Source: 'Nostoc azollae' 0708 (GTDB taxonomy: Bacteria > Cyanobacteriota > Cyanobacteriia > Cyanobacteriales > Nostocaceae). Taken from it: DNA of 64,000 bases. The translations under genes were made by a program, and so were the position numbers. The notes under the pieces were generated by a model. It was not told where the DNA came from, ran no database searches, and was given only the letters and a program-made list of their open reading frames with translations. The stretch lies in contig NC_014248.1 of NCBI RefSeq assembly GCF_000196515.1, positions 1,473,501 to 1,537,500 of the forward strand. The letters run 5' to 3'. Of this stretch, positions 37,857 to 47,139 are shown piece after piece. Within the stretch, counting starts at the first letter, position 1; every line of letters starts with the position of its first letter.

Positions 37857-39842
37857 TTATTTGGCAAACATTCGGTCAATAATATCGTGATACTCGTCCG
37901 TGACGACGTGACGACGGATTTTTAGAGTTTGTGTCATCATGCCATTTTCAATGGAAAAGGGTTCGATAATCAATTGGAATGGGCCAATCCGGTCATCGGC
38001 TCGATAACCGGGACGGTTTTTTACTTCCCGATTCAATTCTTGCCGAAACAAATCCTGGATCATTTTACTCTCTAAGTCAATTTTTTGACCGCTGGAGGCA
38101 GTAATATTATCATTCTGATTTGCTGCCGATTTTTCCAAGGCTTCGAGATTGGGAACAATTAACGCCCCAAGGCTGCGCTGGTCTTGTCCCACTAACATGA
38201 TTTGATCAATGTAGGGCGATCGCAAACAAGCATCTTCTATAGGTTGGGGTTCGATATTCTCCCCATTGGTTAAAACAATCGTATCCTTTGCCCTACCAGT
38301 TAGCACCAAGTCGTTTTGGGGTGTCACCCAGCCTAAATCACCACTATCAAACCAACCTTCAGCATCTATGACTTTTTTTGTCGCTTCCGGATTTTGATAA
38401 TAGCCCTGCATAATTTGTGGCCCTCTGAGCAACACCAAACCACGTTCTCCTGCTGGTAGTGGCTGACGAGTCTCAGGACTAACTATCTTAACTTCTGTTC
38501 CCGGAATTGGTTGCCCAGATGATCCTCGCAAATTTCGCCAAGGACGACGGGCATTTGTTACTGGTGAGGTTTCCGTCAAGCCATAGCCCTGTAAAATTTC
38601 TACACCAATTATTTCAAAAAAGTTATCTATATGTTGGGGAAGCGCACCACCACCACTAATTACCTGCTTGATTTTGTCACCTGTAGCTTCCCGTACTTTG
38701 GCATAAACTAATTTTTCTCCCAGTGTTTGGAATGGCAACAGAGCTAATTCTAGTATTTTTGCTCCTAATCGCTCAACAGCTGAGGGATTAACATGATGTA
38801 AACTCAATCCTTCAGCAATCCTCCTCGCTTGGATATATTTCTGGCTCATATCCAATAAAAATTTAATCAACTGTTGTTTTTTCGCAGGCTGGGAACGAAA
38901 CTGCTTTTGCACTCCTTCATATATTGATTCCCAGAATCTTGGTACAGCAATAATATAATTAGGCTTAAAGTTTTTTAGATCATCTTTGACAGAGCGTAAA
39001 TTTGTGTAAACTTGAGTGCAACCTTGAGAAAGCAAGAAATACTCTCCACTCCGTTCATAACTGTGCCAAGTAGGTAAAATACTCAGAACTATATCTCCAG
39101 ATTCCGGTTGCACTACTGTTCCCAAGGTTGTAACTTGGTGCAGCAAGTTGCTATGGGAAAGCATTACACCTTTTGGCTTAGCAGTAGTACCAGATGTATA
39201 AATTAAGGTTGCCAAGCTATCACGGCTTTGTTTCATCGGTGCTAAGGTGTGGTTGCTGCCAATTTCTAGTAACTGGGAAAAGTTCACCAGTTCCAAATTT
39301 TCTGCTGTTGGTGGTGTTTCATCGGAAAGAAGAATGACCAGTTTAATAGGTAAGTCCTTCAGACCCTTCTCTAGTTTCTGGAATGTTTTGATATCCTCGA
39401 CCACCAGCACAGTACTACCGCTATTAGCAATAATAAATAATAGTTCTTCCCGTTCGGCTTGGGCGCTACGCACTGCGTTCACAGCCCCAGCAGTCATGAT
39501 ACCTTGATCAGCAATAAACCAGCCCGGACTGTTATCAGCAATTAGGGAAATGCGTTCTCCAATGTTGGGTGTTTCACTGTCACCCATATTCATTCCTAAT
39601 GACTGCAAACCTACTGCAAATCTTTGGATTTGATCTGCTAACTGACTATAAGTAATCTTAACTTCTGGTTTAGCGTGGGGGTTATGGAGGGCAACAGTAT
39701 TACCAAACTTTTTGGCAGCTAAAGGCCAAATTTCTGGGAGCAAATCTACATTGGTATAGTCTACCAAACGCTGTAATTCCCGGTATTCTTGCTCGGTGAC
39801 GTTAGATAAAAAAGAAGCAGTAGGTTGTTGTATTTTTGTCAT
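37857..39842 (-). CDS. aas: Long-chain acyl-ACP/CoA synthetase (AMP-forming)
   Basis: 661 aa, full length. Adenylation motifs are LATLIYTSGTTAKPKGVMLS (A3), LQGYGLTETSPVTNARR (A5) and WFDSGDLGWVTPQNDLVLTG (A7-A8), with KIRR near the C-terminus. In cyanobacteria the single enzyme of this type (Aas) reactivates free fatty acids to acyl-ACP for membrane lipid recycling. Assignment to Aas rather than another long-chain synthetase is from resemblance. It precedes the YlqD gene. Confidence 0.85.
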   Translation of the reverse strand: MTKIQQPTASFLSNVTEQEYRELQRLVDYTNVDLLPEIWPLAAKKFGNTVALHNPHAKPEVKITYSQLADQIQRFAVGLQSLGMNMGDSETPNIGERISLIADNSPGWFIADQGIMTAGAVNAVRSAQAEREELLFIIANSGSTVLVVEDIKTFQKLEKGLKDLPIKLVILLSDETPPTAENLELVNFSQLLEIGSNHTLAPMKQSRDSLATLIYTSGTTAKPKGVMLSHSNLLHQVTTLGTVVQPESGDIVLSILPTWHSYERSGEYFLLSQGCTQVYTNLRSVKDDLKNFKPNYIIAVPRFWESIYEGVQKQFRSQPAKKQQLIKFLLDMSQKYIQARRIAEGLSLHHVNPSAVERLGAKILELALLPFQTLGEKLVYAKVREATGDKIKQVISGGGALPQHIDNFFEIIGVEILQGYGLTETSPVTNARRPWRNLRGSSGQPIPGTEVKIVSPETRQPLPAGERGLVLLRGPQIMQGYYQNPEATKKVIDAEGWFDSGDLGWVTPQNDLVLTGRAKDTIVLTNGENIEPQPIEDACLRSPYIDQIMLVGQDQRSLGALIVPNLEALEKSAANQNDNITASSGQKIDLESKMIQDLFRQELNREVKNRPGYRADDRIGPFQLIIEPFSIENGMMTQTLKIRRHVVTDEYHDIIDRMFAK

Positions 39843-40273
39843 AACGCAATGATTGAGTAGTAAACGGATTGTTATTGCTAATAACAGTATTTAATATGCA
39901 ACTTAGCTACTGTGTATAACAATAGCGCAATTATTACAGTCATATTTACAAAACTTTATGTTAAACTAGTTTTATCTAAACAAAATGAAATCATTCAGCT
40001 TTGTTGCTGTTCTGTGCATTTTGCAGAGCCTGTTACTCAATGGACAAATAATTACGAATTTTTAATTCGTAATTATCTAAACCGTAAACCGAGAAATCTA
40101 GTAACAGCAAGATATCATGAATCAGAAATCAGAATGCTTGTCGAAACGAGAGTCTCAATCACAGCCGTTTTTTATTTTTCATGACTTCAATAGCTACAAG
40201 CATTGTTGATTCTGTGTTCTGACTAAAAATAAGGAATCTCTACATCTGAATTACGAATTACTTGTTCCTATTA
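39843..40273. other. Intergenic stretch, no supported gene
   Basis: About 430 AT-rich bases upstream of the ligase gene. A 90-codon open frame at 39912-40184 has unlikely composition and no recognisable features, and I do not accept it. An inverted repeat of AATTACGAATT type occurs near 40047-40070. Confidence 0.5.
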
Positions 40274-40422
40274 AAGTACGGCGTAAATAAACCAACCATT
40301 CTAAATCTCTGAAAAGCTCACGCCGTATTCATTTTGAATTTCGTTGGATCAGCCTGCTGCAAGAACTATTTTGTTAGCGTAGATCTTCTGAAAGAAGCAT
40401 TTTGAATTCACGGCGGTACTAG
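40274..40422. repeat. Dispersed repeat family A (MITE-like), copy 2
   Basis: Left part AAGTACGGCGTAAATAAACC, then CTCTGAAAAGCTCACGCCGT, a middle CAGCCTGCTGCAAGAACTAT, and right end CACGGCGGTACTAG. It is the inverse of 53307-53460 over most of its length. Terminal GTACGGCG / CGGCGGTAC gives inverted ends. Confidence 0.75.
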
Positions 40423-40448
40423 ATAATTTCTCAAGGAGGTGATTACCT

Positions 40449-40694
40449 ATAGGTTTAATGGATGCTGTATTAATCACGGTCATCAATGCTGCTGCTTGTC
40501 TAGCATTACCCAAGCTTTTATCTATGCTTTTGCCTCCTCAAACTAACCTTCCTAAGTCATCATCTATGGATTCTCAGTTGCAAAAAGCCAGGATAGAAAT
40601 TACTAGTTTTCCCTATTGTACAGCTTATGCTTTGACTGGCCGCCATTTCTGTAAATTTAGTCCTCATTTTTGTTCTAAGTGTTCTCCTAATTGA
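40449..40694 (+). CDS. Small hydrophobic peptide, paralogue 1 (start codon apparently lost)
   Basis: From ATG 40458 there are 78 aa: MDAVLITVINAAACLALPKL then a polar, Cys-containing tail (ITSFPYCTAYALTGRHFCKF). Paralogue 2 begins MSLIDGVLLTLLN; aligning them places the ancestral start at 40449, now ATA (ATA GGT TTA ATG). A strong Shine-Dalgarno AAGGAGGT at 40433-40440 is spaced 8 nt from the ATA and 17 nt from the ATG, which supports a lost start. One membrane-spanning segment is likely. Function unknown; a small membrane signalling, toxin-like or complex-subunit peptide are all possible. Confidence 0.45.
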   Translation: MGLMDAVLITVINAAACLALPKLLSMLLPPQTNLPKSSSMDSQLQKARIEITSFPYCTAYALTGRHFCKFSPHFCSKCSPN

Positions 40695-41013
40695 AGGGAA
40701 TATTGGCATTCATACTAGGCTAATTTGATATTTTTGATGGAGAGAGAAATTAATCAAAATCAGGGTAAGAGGAAAAACTATTCACCTTTTACCCTTCTAT
40801 TTTGCTCACGGTTTATAAACTTGATTAAACAATCTTAAGTTATTTAAATTTATATATCTTTATATAACTAAATATTAATACTATATTTAGTTAACTTATA
40901 TCTAATAAAAGAAATTGAAAAACTCACAGTTGTGCCAACACAACCGTTTTAGTCCATACTAAATATCAGAAAATTAATATTACAAGTCATTTTCTTTCAA
41001 GGAGGAATTATCC

Positions 41014-41187
41014 ATGAGTTTAATAGATGGTGTACTTTTGACTCTGTTAAATACTGTTGTTTGTCTTGTTTCACCTAAATTATTATCTATAATTAGTGCT
41101 ACTAAGAAGACTAAAATAAATCAAGAGAAACAGCAGATTAATATCCCTATATCAGAACCTAACCCAGAAATTCCTAGTTTTTCGTAA
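41014..41187 (+). CDS. Small hydrophobic peptide, paralogue 2
   Basis: 57 aa, too short for usual cut-offs but with an excellent Shine-Dalgarno (AAGGAGGAAT) 6-7 nt before ATG 41014. The protein MSLIDGVLLTLLNTVVCLVS, PKLLSIISATKKTK has one probable transmembrane helix and a polar tail ending PNPEIPSFS. It is a tandem paralogue of the peptide at 40449-40694 (LxTxxNxxxCLxxPKLLS shared). I do not recognise the family. Confidence 0.6.
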   Translation: MSLIDGVLLTLLNTVVCLVSPKLLSIISATKKTKINQEKQQINIPISEPNPEIPSFS

Positions 41188-41231
41188 GATTTAAGAAGCG
41201 ATCACATCTCGCATGAGGGAAAACACAAGTA

Positions 41232-41320
41232 GGAATTCAGGAGTCAGAATGTTTGATAACTGGGTTAATTATCAAACAGGTACTTTTGGCGTTAGCCTGG
41301 AAAAGCTGACTGTCTAACTT
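41232..41320. repeat. Dispersed intergenic repeat family B, copy 3 (inverted)
   Basis: Inverse orientation of the blocks at 24899-25052: AGTCAGAATGTTTGATAA, CAAACAGGTACTTTTGGCGT, TAGCCTGGAAAAGCTGAC. Confidence 0.65.
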
Positions 41321-41465
41321 TTCTTCAAACTATTCCAACCCCTGTTTAATGCAAGCAACTGCGGTGGACGAGTTCCCCAGCATCAGACAAGTGGTGTAGA
41401 TTGACGGGGATCTTCCCAGTATTCAGATATCCGCTCAAAGAAATCGGATATTTATTTTGCACAAA

Positions 41466-42335
41466 TTATTTATTAATTTGTGCAAAATCTTGTTCCAACT
41501 TTAGTAAAGCTTCCACACGCATCTCAGTTGCAGGGTGACTGGAGAACAAATTACCTAAAAACTGTCGAGAAATGGGATGAATAATTAACAATGGTTCAAA
41601 AGCTGGATTAGCATTTAAAGGTATTTCTCTTGCAGTAGCTTCTAATCTTTGTAAAGCCCTAGCTAAAGCCCGGGGATTACCTGTTAATTTTGCAGCACCA
41701 GCATCAGCAGAAAATTCTCTGGTGCGGGAAATTGCTAACTGAATAATTGTCGCGGCTATAGGTGCAAGCATCACTGTTACCAGCACACCCAAAGGATTAC
41801 CACCTCTTTCATTATCTCTTGAAGCACCACCAAACCACAGGCTGTAACTTAACATTTGTGCAAGGAAAGAAATTCCACCGGCGACAGTAGCCGCAACGGC
41901 TTGAGTTAAGGTATCACGATTAATTATGTGGGTGAGTTCGTGAGCAATTACCCCTTCTAATTCTTCCCCTGGTAATATATTTAAAATGCCTTCAGTAACA
42001 GCAACCGCAGCGTGTTCTGGATCTCTTCCTGTAGCAAAAGCATTGGCAGTTTGTCCAGGAACAATGTAAACTCTTGGCATGGGAATATTAACACGGGCCG
42101 ACAGTCTTTCTACCATGCGATAAAGTGCAGGTGCTTGGGCTTCGCTAACAGGTTGGGCGTTATAAACTGCCAAAGCAATCTTATCAGATTGATACCAAGA
42201 AAATAGGTTTGTAACTGCTGCTAATCCAATGCCGATGATTAAGCCACTACTACCACCAATTACCCAATAACTAATTGCAATTAATAAGCCACTAAGTGCT
42301 GCTAACAAAGCAGCAGTTTTCATTTGGTTTCCCAT
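41466..42335 (-). CDS. HtpX-type M48 membrane metalloprotease
   Basis: 289 aa, the usual size for HtpX. The zinc motif HELTH is at residues 132-136 (GVIAHELTHIINRD), with the third ligand region SRTREFSADAGAAKLTGNP. Hydrophobic segments lie at 8-45 and about 145-205. It degrades damaged membrane proteins at the cytoplasmic face. It is intact, in contrast with the M48 relative destroyed at the left of the window. Confidence 0.9.
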   Translation of the reverse strand: MGNQMKTAALLAALSGLLIAISYWVIGGSSGLIIGIGLAAVTNLFSWYQSDKIALAVYNAQPVSEAQAPALYRMVERLSARVNIPMPRVYIVPGQTANAFATGRDPEHAAVAVTEGILNILPGEELEGVIAHELTHIINRDTLTQAVAATVAGGISFLAQMLSYSLWFGGASRDNERGGNPLGVLVTVMLAPIAATIIQLAISRTREFSADAGAAKLTGNPRALARALQRLEATAREIPLNANPAFEPLLIIHPISRQFLGNLFSSHPATEMRVEALLKLEQDFAQINK

Positions 42336-42529
42336 ATTGATATCTCCTGTTAATGCTGCATAATTTTGTTTAGTTTTGACTAGATAACAGCATTAGTTTA
42401 GCTATGTCTTGATTGTATCCAGTTCAACTTTGATGTAGAGTGATGAAAACCTGTCAGGGAAGTACGGGTCTCACACTACATATGTAAAAATACAATTGAG
42501 TTTAGCTGCTAGGGAATATTATCAAGAAT

Positions 42530-42901
42530 ATTCAAATACATCTTATTAACTCCTGGTGAATTTCCCGAGTTAGTCTCAGCGATATAGGTAAATCCGCCAA
42601 TTTTTCAAGACCATGATTAACAGCTGCGATGATATAGTTAACTACCTCAGCTAAATCTTGAGGATTATCGGTTCTAGTGCTTTAGCTCCAAATTCTAAAA
42701 CATCCATTAGTGAGGCTGGTGTACCCTCAATCTGACTAGAAAGAACAGCTTCTTTCCAAACATACATAAATACAAATAAATCTGGGTTAGGCAAGGCATC
42801 TGTAGAACCATCTAGACGACCTAATGGTAAATATGCTTGAGATAGTATTTGCCACATCTCCTGATCCATATTAATTTCAGGCACTGGAGGAAGTGGACTA
42901 G
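42530..42901 (-). pseudogene. fic gene, second fragment
   Basis: Reverse strand from 42901: AGT CCA CTT encodes SPLPPVPEINMDQEMWQILS, then GRLDGSTDALPNPDLFVFMY and AVLSSQIEGTPASLMDVLEF, the N-terminal Fic domain including the S/TxxxE(G)-like inhibitory helix motif SSQIEGT. A frame change near 42655 is followed by NPQDLAEVVNYIIAAVNHGL and LRLTREIHQELI, after which it stops; the HPFx catalytic loop is absent. Its 5' end is at 31219-31285 on the plus strand. Confidence 0.8.
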
Positions 42902-44277
42902 CGGGACTTAAACAAAAGTTAAGAGTAAAAAGGAGTATAATGGGCTTTCGGTGTAGCTTTCACGTTCCAAGAAGCTGATGAAAGAAACCACTGCCCCAGC
43001 AATGGCACCATGGTTTGAAACATGGTGTTAAAGGTTTGATGATGTATTTACTCATCAAGGGGAAAGAAGAGAGTTTAGACATGATTTAGGGGGATGATTG
43101 GGTGAAAGTGAGAGAAAAAACCTATTTCAAATGGCAGAGAATGCCCTAGGGGTGACCTACCACCGATTACACCACGTTTTAAATGAAGCACCTTGGTCCA
43201 GTTCCCAAGTCAATGAGCGTCGGGTAGAGATTATGAACAAGTGTAGTCAGAGGAGAATCACCAGAGGATTTAGCTTAATAATTGATGATTATGACCATAG
43301 AAAAAGCGGGAATTTTAGGGATGGAGTAGGAAGAAAATATATTATATATTGATTGGAGAAATTGGGAAAAGGGACAATGGAATAGTAGTAGTAACAACAC
43401 ATCTATATGATATGATAGGAGTAAAAGCTTACCATTACATATAGAATTATATCACCAGGGTGATTCTTGACCCAAAGGGAAACAAGACCCTCTATTTGAG
43501 AATAAACCTGAGTTAGGAATTAAATTAATAGATCTAACCTTAAGCCGTGGTAATCAACCAGGAATAGTAATTATAGATGCTGGATATGGCCACAATACAT
43601 CTTTCTTATTGAAAGATAGAGAATCGGAATTGAAAGTATTGAGAAGGATTAGCTAAAAATCCCAAAGTCCTTGCCAGTGAACAAGAGGATAGTCCACAAA
43701 TAATTAGGTTAGATGAATTAGCACAAAGTTTACCCCAAGAGGCTTTTACAGAAATTGAACTGGAGTTAGATCAACCCAAAACATTATGGGTAGTAACTAA
43801 AGAAGTAGAAATATCAGCCTTAAGTGGAAAGGGCAATATTGCTATATTCATCAACACTTCTACCTTCTCTCAAGCCACTGATATTGACTACTTTATGACC
43901 AATGTTTCTTCATCAATTGTCACACCCCAATGGATAGTTGATACATATTCTCAAAGAAATTGGGTAGAAGTTGTTTACAGGGAAGCCAAGGGATGGTTAG
44001 GACTTAAAGAATATCAAGTTCGAGATAAAAGCAGTTGACTGCGCCATTTTATTTTGGTTTGCTGTACCTACACTTTTATTCTTTGCCATCAGTGGACTGG
44101 AGGATTAAGACCAAGGTGGGCTAAGAAACCTTTGAATACTTTTACTGCAGCTGTAGAAGCGGTTAGCACAGCCATATCTTTTCTATTTATTGATTGGTTC
44201 AAATTGGAGCCGGACGTGTTTCCTCCTTACCAAGCCAGTTTGGGCTACATTTGGGCTTGATTTTTGTTTACGTCCCG
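42902..44277 (+). mobile_element. IS701-family insertion sequence, copy B
   Basis: 1376 bp, starting CGGGACTTAAACAAAAG and ending TTTTTGTTTACGTCCCG. It is the inverted twin of copy A, including the same frameshifts, so neither copy encodes an intact transposase. DDE-type pieces include LGIKLIDLTLSRGNQPGIVI, SSSIVTPQWIVDTYSQRNWV and EVVYREAKGWLGLKEYQVRD. It is flanked by CTAG (42898-42901) and TTAG (44278-44281). Confidence 0.85.
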
Positions 44278-44281
44278 TTAG

Positions 44282-45343
44282 GAGAATAGGCAACATTGTT
44301 ATATAAAGAAGCAGACAAAAGTCAGATAACAGACTTGGAAGGAATATAAGAAACAGTAAGGAGTCAAATATTAGAAGTGGTAAGTCTAGAAATAGCCCTT
44401 TTTTTATCGAAGAAACAAGCGGAAGGAAAGTAGGTAAAACCAGGAAACTCAAAACCTTGGTAGGAGAACTAAAACTAAAAGCTAAACAGTTGAAGAGACT
44501 GGGTTTGAAGCCAAGAAGTCGATTAAGTCCATTACTTCAAAAGTGCTGCTTGAGGCTATCAGCTAAGGAAGGAATCATATCAACAAGCAGAAGTTGAAAT
44601 TGAGGCATTAACAGGAGTAAAAGTTGGCCATAGGAGGCAACAAAAACTAGTTGTGGAACAAGATTGGGAGCTACCACAAGGAAAACAAGCTGTCTGTGAA
44701 GTGAGGGTGGATGGTGGAAAAGTACGACTAGGGGCAAACCACAACCAGGCTGGTACTGGCGAGACTATAAAAACCCTTCGTCTACAAGGAATTTATGATG
44801 GCGCATTTTTTGATAACAACTAATAAATCATAAGTTGATTATGTTAGTAGCCAGTCTTTAGTTAACCCCCTTGTGTGTTTGGGGGATGGTCATGATGGAG
44901 TTTGGAATTTAGTTAAAGAGTTTGGAACTGAAAAATCCAAACCTTTGGAAATTTTGGATTGGTATCACCTCAAAGAGAATCTTTATCAAATTAGTGGTTT
45001 TTTAAGGCGTCTCCAAGCTGTTGAGAGTTTATTGTGGTAAGGTCAGATAGAGCCAATTCAAGCTTTATTTAATAATTGTCGAGGCAAACAAGTTAAGAAG
45101 TCTTTCGACATAAGCGAAAAACATCCTACTGGCATTATTAACTACAGCTACTACCAAGCTGAACAACTGTGTTCTATTGGTTCTGGATCTGTCGAATCTG
45201 CTATTAAACAGATTGGAGCAAGGATCAAAATTTCTGGCCCACAGTGGAATCTTGAAAGTGTCTACGAAGCCCTTTCCCTTCCTTGTGCTTATCTCAATGG
45301 TTTGCTTCCTATTTGAGTCTTTCTGCCAAAACTCGATCCTCCC
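44282..45343 (+). mobile_element. ISKra4 copy 2, main part
   Basis: Closely matches copy 1 downstream of its TTAG site, but without the nested IS: CAAATATTAGAAGTGG here is the uninterrupted target of that nested element. Transposase pieces include LVNPLVCLGDGHDGVWNL, EILDWYHLKENLYQI and GSGSVESAIKQIGARIKISG. It ends CTCGATCCTCCC followed by CCTCGGAC. Its first about 110 bp are now at 32662-32771. Confidence 0.85.
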
Positions 45344-45777
45344 CCTCGGACTCCATTATCTGCAACGGCATTTCTAAAATTTTCCGGTTCCTGCTGCATA
45401 TACTGAAGAATATTTTTAGTTCCTCGCTCAGTATAATACTGATATCCTTCTGGAGGATCTGCTTTTTTCGCAATAGCAGCTTTTCTTTATTTCTTCAACT
45501 TCTGGAAATTGCCAGTGTTGATGATTTTCTAGTAAAGAACGGTGATAGGCAGAATGCTCATTAGCTCCCATAAATTCAAGATTTTCTGCACGATTATCTG
45601 ATTCATGGAAATTCTCTATTATTATCTGCTAATTCTTTAATTGGATATGATTTTCCATCTATTAAAGGAATTAAAGTTTCTCCGACAAAGAAACCCATAT
45701 CTAGTCCGACAGCCGCAGGAATAATAGCATCTTTGGTAGCAATAACTGAACCGACTAATGCACCTTTTCCTAAGTAT
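45344..45777 (-). pseudogene. rtcB: rtcB, second fragment: N-extein end and intein N-terminal half
   Basis: Reverse strand: VYLGKGALVGSVIATKDAII, PAAVGLDMG, then the intein start FFVGETLIPLIDGKSYPIKE. The expected catalytic Cys1 is Phe here (TTC, 45690-45692), so splicing would fail. Further intein sequence follows in shifting frames (NEHSAYHRSLLENHQHWQFP, YYTERGTKNILQYMQQEPEN, NAVADNGVR) up to the ISKra4 target duplication, and resumes at 32772 as GKKYLVAYNTSEKARAKS. Confidence 0.75.
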
Positions 45778-46628
45778 ACCTGTCAGGAAAATTAACTTGG
45801 TATCAGAAAAATGGTAGAAGGGAATTTTGAGGGTATACCAAAAAGAAAAATCCACTAAATTAACTATATTCAAGAATATCCACATCGTAGAAAAGAAATA
45901 CTGGGAATAACTAACCATCAGTTTCAAGACTTTTTAGCCCAAGGTGAAATGTAGCATGGAAAACTTCAAGGTGACATAGCAAGTAAAAAGATAGGTATAA
46001 ATCAGAAAGGAGGAGGGGGGAAAGGGAAACTAGAGATAAAGGAAAAAAGAAGAGGTATGTCTATGCTTCTTCTATTGGAGGAAAATGCCAACATTTGAGG
46101 TTTTAGGTTTGCATTTCGGTATATGGAAAACGGAAGCAAAGGACACATTTCATTACTGGCTAGAGATATTACGAAATGTTTTCCCTGCTAGTCTCTTTGA
46201 ACAGGTAGAAAAATATGATAGCGATTATGCTATGGCGACTCAGAATAAAACGCAGGAAATAAAGAGTTTTCCACCAAGGGGATTTTTGTTGAACAGGTCA
46301 TTAGACTTGTAAAAATATTCCGGGTACCTCAACAAATATTTCCCCTAGATTCCCCAATTTAGTCACAAGTAATTCTTACTAACTATTTGTGGTTTAGTCA
46401 CATTAGGAATTGGTTCATTAGTTTTGCCCATTTCATAAATGTTATGGATATGAGGTCAGTTATGAAATGGATATCAGGTCAGTTATGAATTCGTCATCAA
46501 CATCTTCATCGATAGGAACTATCCCTAACTATTCCCAACCCTGATTCTTTCCTTGGCTCTTCCTAATCTTAACACTATGGAAAGCCAGACACAGACTCCT
46601 TTCTAAGTTTTCGGACCTCTCTAGTGAA
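45778..46628 (+). mobile_element. IS5-like (DDE_Tnp_4/HARBI1-type) deletion derivative, copy 2
   Basis: Inserted in rtcB between MPD and YLGKGA. It encodes EYPHRRKEILGITNHQFQDF, a TAG after AQGEM, then MPTFEVLGLHFGIWKTEAKD and LEILRNVFPASLFEQVEKYD, fused directly to the C-terminal SFPPRGFLLNRSLDL and VTLGIGSLVLPIS region. The catalytic core is missing by the same deletion as in the copy at 12309-13138. Boundaries are limits of similarity between copies. Confidence 0.65.
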
Positions 46629-46773
46629 CATCGGGCATTAAGGCAAGGTGCTTAAACACAAATGGCTAAGAATGTAGCTTCTTAGCCATTTTGGTTCCAT
46701 CTGAGGCTAAAGGATGATTTGCCCAAGATAAAACGGGTGATGGGGTGTTAATTCCTAATTGTTCGTAGGGCAT
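46629..46773 (-). pseudogene. rtcB: rtcB, 5' fragment
   Basis: From ATG 46773 the reverse strand reads MPYEQLGINTPSPVLSWANH, PLASDGTKMAKKLHS, then TAG, then PFVFKHLALMPD, the canonical RtcB N-terminus, cut by the IS5-like element. The nonsense codon is an additional lesion. Together with 45344-45777 and 32772-33996 this is one gene broken by two IS insertions, one inversion and several point mutations. Confidence 0.8.
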
Positions 46774-47139
46774 AATACAAATTTAAAGTTCAAGGGGAAA
46801 AATTCAAAAAGCTAATTTCCATTAGATGCTATGTCAGTGCGAGAAATTACATTGTTCATGGTATTTTTAGACTTACGGTCTCCTATTATACATAGTATAA
46901 TGTACATAAATAACTTATCTGTCAATACATAAAAAATGGAGTGTTACATTGTTGGATGAAGAATGGATATGCTAAATAGAGAGCCAGAAATAAAAAAGCT
47001 TAGCTATATCCCGTTGTCGATAATACTCAATTATTCCTGTATTCATCTGTGATAATGTGATTAAGGCTGTGATCAAGATCAAGATGCACAAAAATAGATC
47101 ATAATAATTCGTGAGGATATGGGTTCACCAGTTTGTGGC
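46774..47139. other. Intergenic stretch between rtcB remnant and HAD gene
   Basis: About 365 bp. It contains a palindromic AT-rich patch (TATACATAGTATAATGTACA, near 46889-46908) that could hold a promoter for either neighbour. No RNA gene is recognised. Confidence 0.45.

Noticed and set aside
39912-40184. 90-codon frame
   Set aside because: Crosses intergenic repeats, no ribosome site, unlikely composition.
31219-42901. fic as an active toxin system
   Set aside because: The gene is split by an inversion, frameshifted and lacks the HPFx loop.
46874-46915. AT-rich palindrome as an operator
   Set aside because: Sequence is too AT-rich to distinguish from background and no repressor site is recognisable; noted only in the intergenic entry.
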